NCBI GenBank assembly: GCA_034090805.1
Contig: JAXDRV010000138.1
Span: 1-64,000 of the forward strand
Direction: 5' to 3'
Source of the DNA: Ornithomonoglobus_A sp034090805
GTDB lineage: Bacteria > Bacillota > Clostridia > UBA1381
Length of the DNA stretch: 64,000 bases
Positions within the stretch are counted from its first letter, which is position 1. Each line of letters opens with the position of its first letter. Positions 61,861-64,000 of the stretch are shown here, piece after piece. The notes below the pieces were generated by a model. The model was not told where the DNA came from. It was given only the letters and a program-made list of their open reading frames with translations, and made no database searches. A program made the translations under genes and the position numbers.

Positions 61861-63810
61861 ATGAACGATGATAAGAAGAAAAAGGATAATCAGTCACCGC
61901 TGAAAAATCCTATGTTTATTTTTTTGATAATTGCAGTTATAGGTACGTTTATCGTCAACCTTGCGATGACCTCGTACAGCACAAAAAAACAGGAGGAAAT
62001 AACTTATGACCAATTCCTCGGTATGCTGAATGACGATAAGGTCGACGAGGTGGTAATCGATTCCGACAGACTGATTATTTACGAAAAAAGTCCTGAGATA
62101 AAATCAGCCGCAAGTGATGATACGAATGCGCTGCTGAAGATGTTCGGGGTTGACGTCAAGGAAGCGGAAAAGCGCGCCATGGAGGAAAACCGAAAGGTGT
62201 ATTTTACCGGCTATCTTGACGATGACAGATTGTTTAATCTGCTTGACGAGCATGGCGTGAAGTATTCAAGACCGATAGTCTACAGAAATCCCGTAATTGA
62301 TTTCTTCCTTGCGTGGATATTCCCGCCGCTTATAATCTGTCTTGTGTTTTTCCTGCTCACACGCTCTTTGTCGAAGCGCATGGGCGGCGGAGGAATTATG
62401 GGCATAGGTCAGTCCAACGCAAAAATGTATAATATGGAAAACAAGACGGGAATCACCTTCAATGACGTTGCAGGTCAGGAGGAGGCGAAGGAGTCGCTCA
62501 ATGAAATTGTCGATTTCCTCCACAATCCCGGAAAATACACCGCAATCGGCGCAAAGCAGCCGAAGGGCGCACTGCTTGTCGGACCTCCGGGAACGGGTAA
62601 GACCTTGCTTGCAAAGGCGGTTGCCGGTGAGGCGAATGTGCCGTTTTTCTCGCTGTCGGGTTCGGAATTTGTCGAGATGTTCGTCGGCGTGGGTGCGTCG
62701 AGAGTAAGAGATTTATTCAAGCAGGCAAACCAGAAGGCACCGTGTATAATCTTCATAGACGAGATTGACGCAATCGGAAAATCGAGAGATAACCAGATAA
62801 GCTCCAATGACGAGCGTGAGCAGACGCTTAACCAGCTGCTATCCGAGATGGACGGCTTTGATTCGTCAAAGGGACTTGTAATTCTTGCGGCAACAAACCG
62901 TCCCGAAATCCTCGATAAGGCGCTGCTGCGTCCGGGACGTTTTGACAGGCGGATTATAGTTGAAAAGCCGGATTTAAAGGGCAGAGAGGATATATTAAAG
63001 GTTCACATTAAAAACGTAAAGACCGACCCGCTTATTGATTTGCACAAGATGGCGCTTGCAACAAGCGGAGCGGTAGGTGCTGATTTGGCGAACATGGTAA
63101 ACGAGGCGGCATTAAGAGCCGTGCGCTGCGGACGGCAGGTTGTCTTGCAGGAGGATCTCATGGAGGCGGTTGAGGTTATAATTGCCGGTAAGGAGAAGAA
63201 GGACAGGATACTTTCCGACAAGGAAAAGCGTATCGTGTCGTTCCATGAGGTTGGTCATGCTCTTGCGACTGCGCTGCAAAAGAACACCCAGCCCGTGCAG
63301 AAGATAACGATTGTTCCGAGAACGATGGGATCTTTGGGATATACCATGCAGATGCCCGAAGAGGAGGAGCATTATCTGATGTCAAAGGATGAAATTCTTG
63401 ACCAGATAACGGTATTCCTTGCGGGACGTGCGGCGGAGGAGCTTGTGTTTAATGTTCAGACAACGGGTGCGTCAAACGATATTGAACGTGCTACGGAGCT
63501 TACACGGAACATGATAACGCAGTACGGTATGTCGGAGCGTTTCGGTATGGCGGGACTTGAAAGCGTACAGAACAAGTACCTTGACGGCAGAAGCGTTTCA
63601 AACTGCTCCGATGAAACAAAAACGGCGATAGACGCCGAAATCGTGCGTGTTCTTAAGGAGAGATATGAGATTGCCAAGGAGCTGCTTGCGCAGAACCGTG
63701 ACGCACTCGATCGCATAGCTGAATTTCTCATCGATAAGGAAACAATTACCGGCGATGAGTTTATGGAAATATTTAATCAAGTAAAAGAAGAACGCACACC
63801 GCAAGAGTGA
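61861..63810 (+). CDS. ftsH: Membrane ATP-dependent zinc protease FtsH
   Basis: FtsH unfolds and degrades membrane and short-lived proteins at the inner face of the membrane. The 649-residue product has membrane helices at about 19-40 and 143-165 around an extracytoplasmic region. The AAA+ domain has GPPGTGKT near 240, FIDEIDAIG (Walker B) and the GRFDRRI second region. The zinc motif HEVGH is near 462, with the third ligand Asp further on. Start ATG 61861 follows AGAAAGGA. The gene is monocistronic. Confidence 0.96.
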   Translation: MNDDKKKKDNQSPLKNPMFIFLIIAVIGTFIVNLAMTSYSTKKQEEITYDQFLGMLNDDKVDEVVIDSDRLIIYEKSPEIKSAASDDTNALLKMFGVDVKEAEKRAMEENRKVYFTGYLDDDRLFNLLDEHGVKYSRPIVYRNPVIDFFLAWIFPPLIICLVFFLLTRSLSKRMGGGGIMGIGQSNAKMYNMENKTGITFNDVAGQEEAKESLNEIVDFLHNPGKYTAIGAKQPKGALLVGPPGTGKTLLAKAVAGEANVPFFSLSGSEFVEMFVGVGASRVRDLFKQANQKAPCIIFIDEIDAIGKSRDNQISSNDEREQTLNQLLSEMDGFDSSKGLVILAATNRPEILDKALLRPGRFDRRIIVEKPDLKGREDILKVHIKNVKTDPLIDLHKMALATSGAVGADLANMVNEAALRAVRCGRQVVLQEDLMEAVEVIIAGKEKKDRILSDKEKRIVSFHEVGHALATALQKNTQPVQKITIVPRTMGSLGYTMQMPEEEEHYLMSKDEILDQITVFLAGRAAEELVFNVQTTGASNDIERATELTRNMITQYGMSERFGMAGLESVQNKYLDGRSVSNCSDETKTAIDAEIVRVLKERYEIAKELLAQNRDALDRIAEFLIDKETITGDEFMEIFNQVKEERTPQE

Positions 63811-63827
63811 TTTTTAAACTCCGAATA

Positions 63828-63855
63828 CCCCCCTCAAGCCTTGAGGGGGGCTTTT
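63828..63855 (+). terminator. Terminator of ftsH
   Basis: CCCCCCTCAA (63828-63837) pairs with TTGAGGGGGG (63841-63850), followed by CTTTT. Ten-base GC-rich stem. Confidence 0.85.
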
Positions 63856-64000
63856 ACGAAACAGTGCTGATGAGGGAGGAAAATTTCCCACAAAAAAAAT
63901 CTGTAATTTTGTATAAAATTTTTTCAAAAAACTATGGAAATTTTCCTTGATTTAATATATAATAATAAGATAAAATGACGTATTGTGTGTGAAAAGGAGT
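63856..64000 (+). promoter_or_regulatory. AT-rich upstream region of the next gene
   Basis: It contains TTGATT (63947) and TATAAT-like sequence (63957-63965), and ends in GAAAAGGAGT, a ribosome site. A plus-strand gene therefore probably starts just outside the window. Confidence 0.45.

Noticed and set aside
1..64000. CRISPR array, tRNA or rRNA genes, prophage
   Set aside because: No regularly spaced direct repeats, no TTCGAATC-type tRNA arms with acceptor pairing and no phage structural genes were seen. The recombinase at 11869 sits among housekeeping genes.

Overview
The window looks like a chromosomal segment of a spore-forming, Gram-positive Firmicute of the class Clostridia. The evidence is the spoIVB peptidase gene, the yloC-remA-gmk-rpoZ-priA-def-fmt-yugP-rsmB-rlmN-prpC-prkC-rsgA-rpe-thiN gene order, AddAB instead of RecBCD, a CidA/LrgA pair, LCP and PASTA-kinase cell-wall genes, strong AGGAGG-type ribosome sites and TTGACA-17-TATAAT promoters. 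Genus and species cannot be read from the sequence. I see no rRNA or tRNA genes, no CRISPR array and no prophage. Almost every protein gene is recognisable core metabolism or housekeeping, so the novelty lies in the intergenic DNA and in one gene fusion.

Layout. 1-424: a run of abutting perfect hairpins, then a promoter. 425-2010: mntP and mnmA. 2011-4204: a long leader (promoter, structured repeat, leucine leader peptide, attenuator) and leuA. 4208-5212: spoIVB on the minus strand. 5718-11537: ilvA, an HD-domain protein, recX, rimO, pgsA and hisIE. 11535-12979: a tandem cluster of structured repeats and a single-Xer-type recombinase. 13146-27246: a long housekeeping cluster running from RNA turnover and translation to the PrpC/PrkC phosphatase-kinase pair and thiamine pyrophosphokinase. 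27449-30443: cysteine desulfurase, thiI and a small membrane protein. 30513-39472 (minus): rimP-nusA-rnpM-infB-rbfA-nrnA-truB-ribF, followed by glmU. 39663-41793 (minus): an LCP ligase, a candidate small RNA and a DnaQ-like exonuclease. 41913-43097: mtnN-luxS (activated methyl cycle). 43219-49118: icd, lrgAB (minus), an amidase, a DNA glycosylase and metY. 49151-56205: addBA. 56336-63810: a purine permease, a divergent AraC regulator, nagA, a NagB-ROK fusion and ftsH.

Two families of dispersed, non-coding, strongly base-paired elements occupy most of the larger gaps. Family 1 (2121, 11535, 11642, 27243, 49011) is about 107 or 167 bp. It has paired ends, a covarying inner hairpin around a conserved loop and, in the long form only, three extra small hairpins. 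All copies lie in the direction of transcription, and two begin on the stop codon of the upstream gene. Family 2 (5243, 10651, 28602, partial at 57834) is about 240-270 bp. It has terminal inverted repeats and two long imperfect hairpins whose arms covary, and it occurs in both orientations. Neither family encodes a protein.

The nag locus reads as a compact GlcNAc pathway. A ROK sugar kinase is fused in frame to glucosamine-6-phosphate deaminase and sits directly after nagA, with a perfect 16-bp palindrome just downstream of the nagA promoter and a divergent AraC-type regulator.
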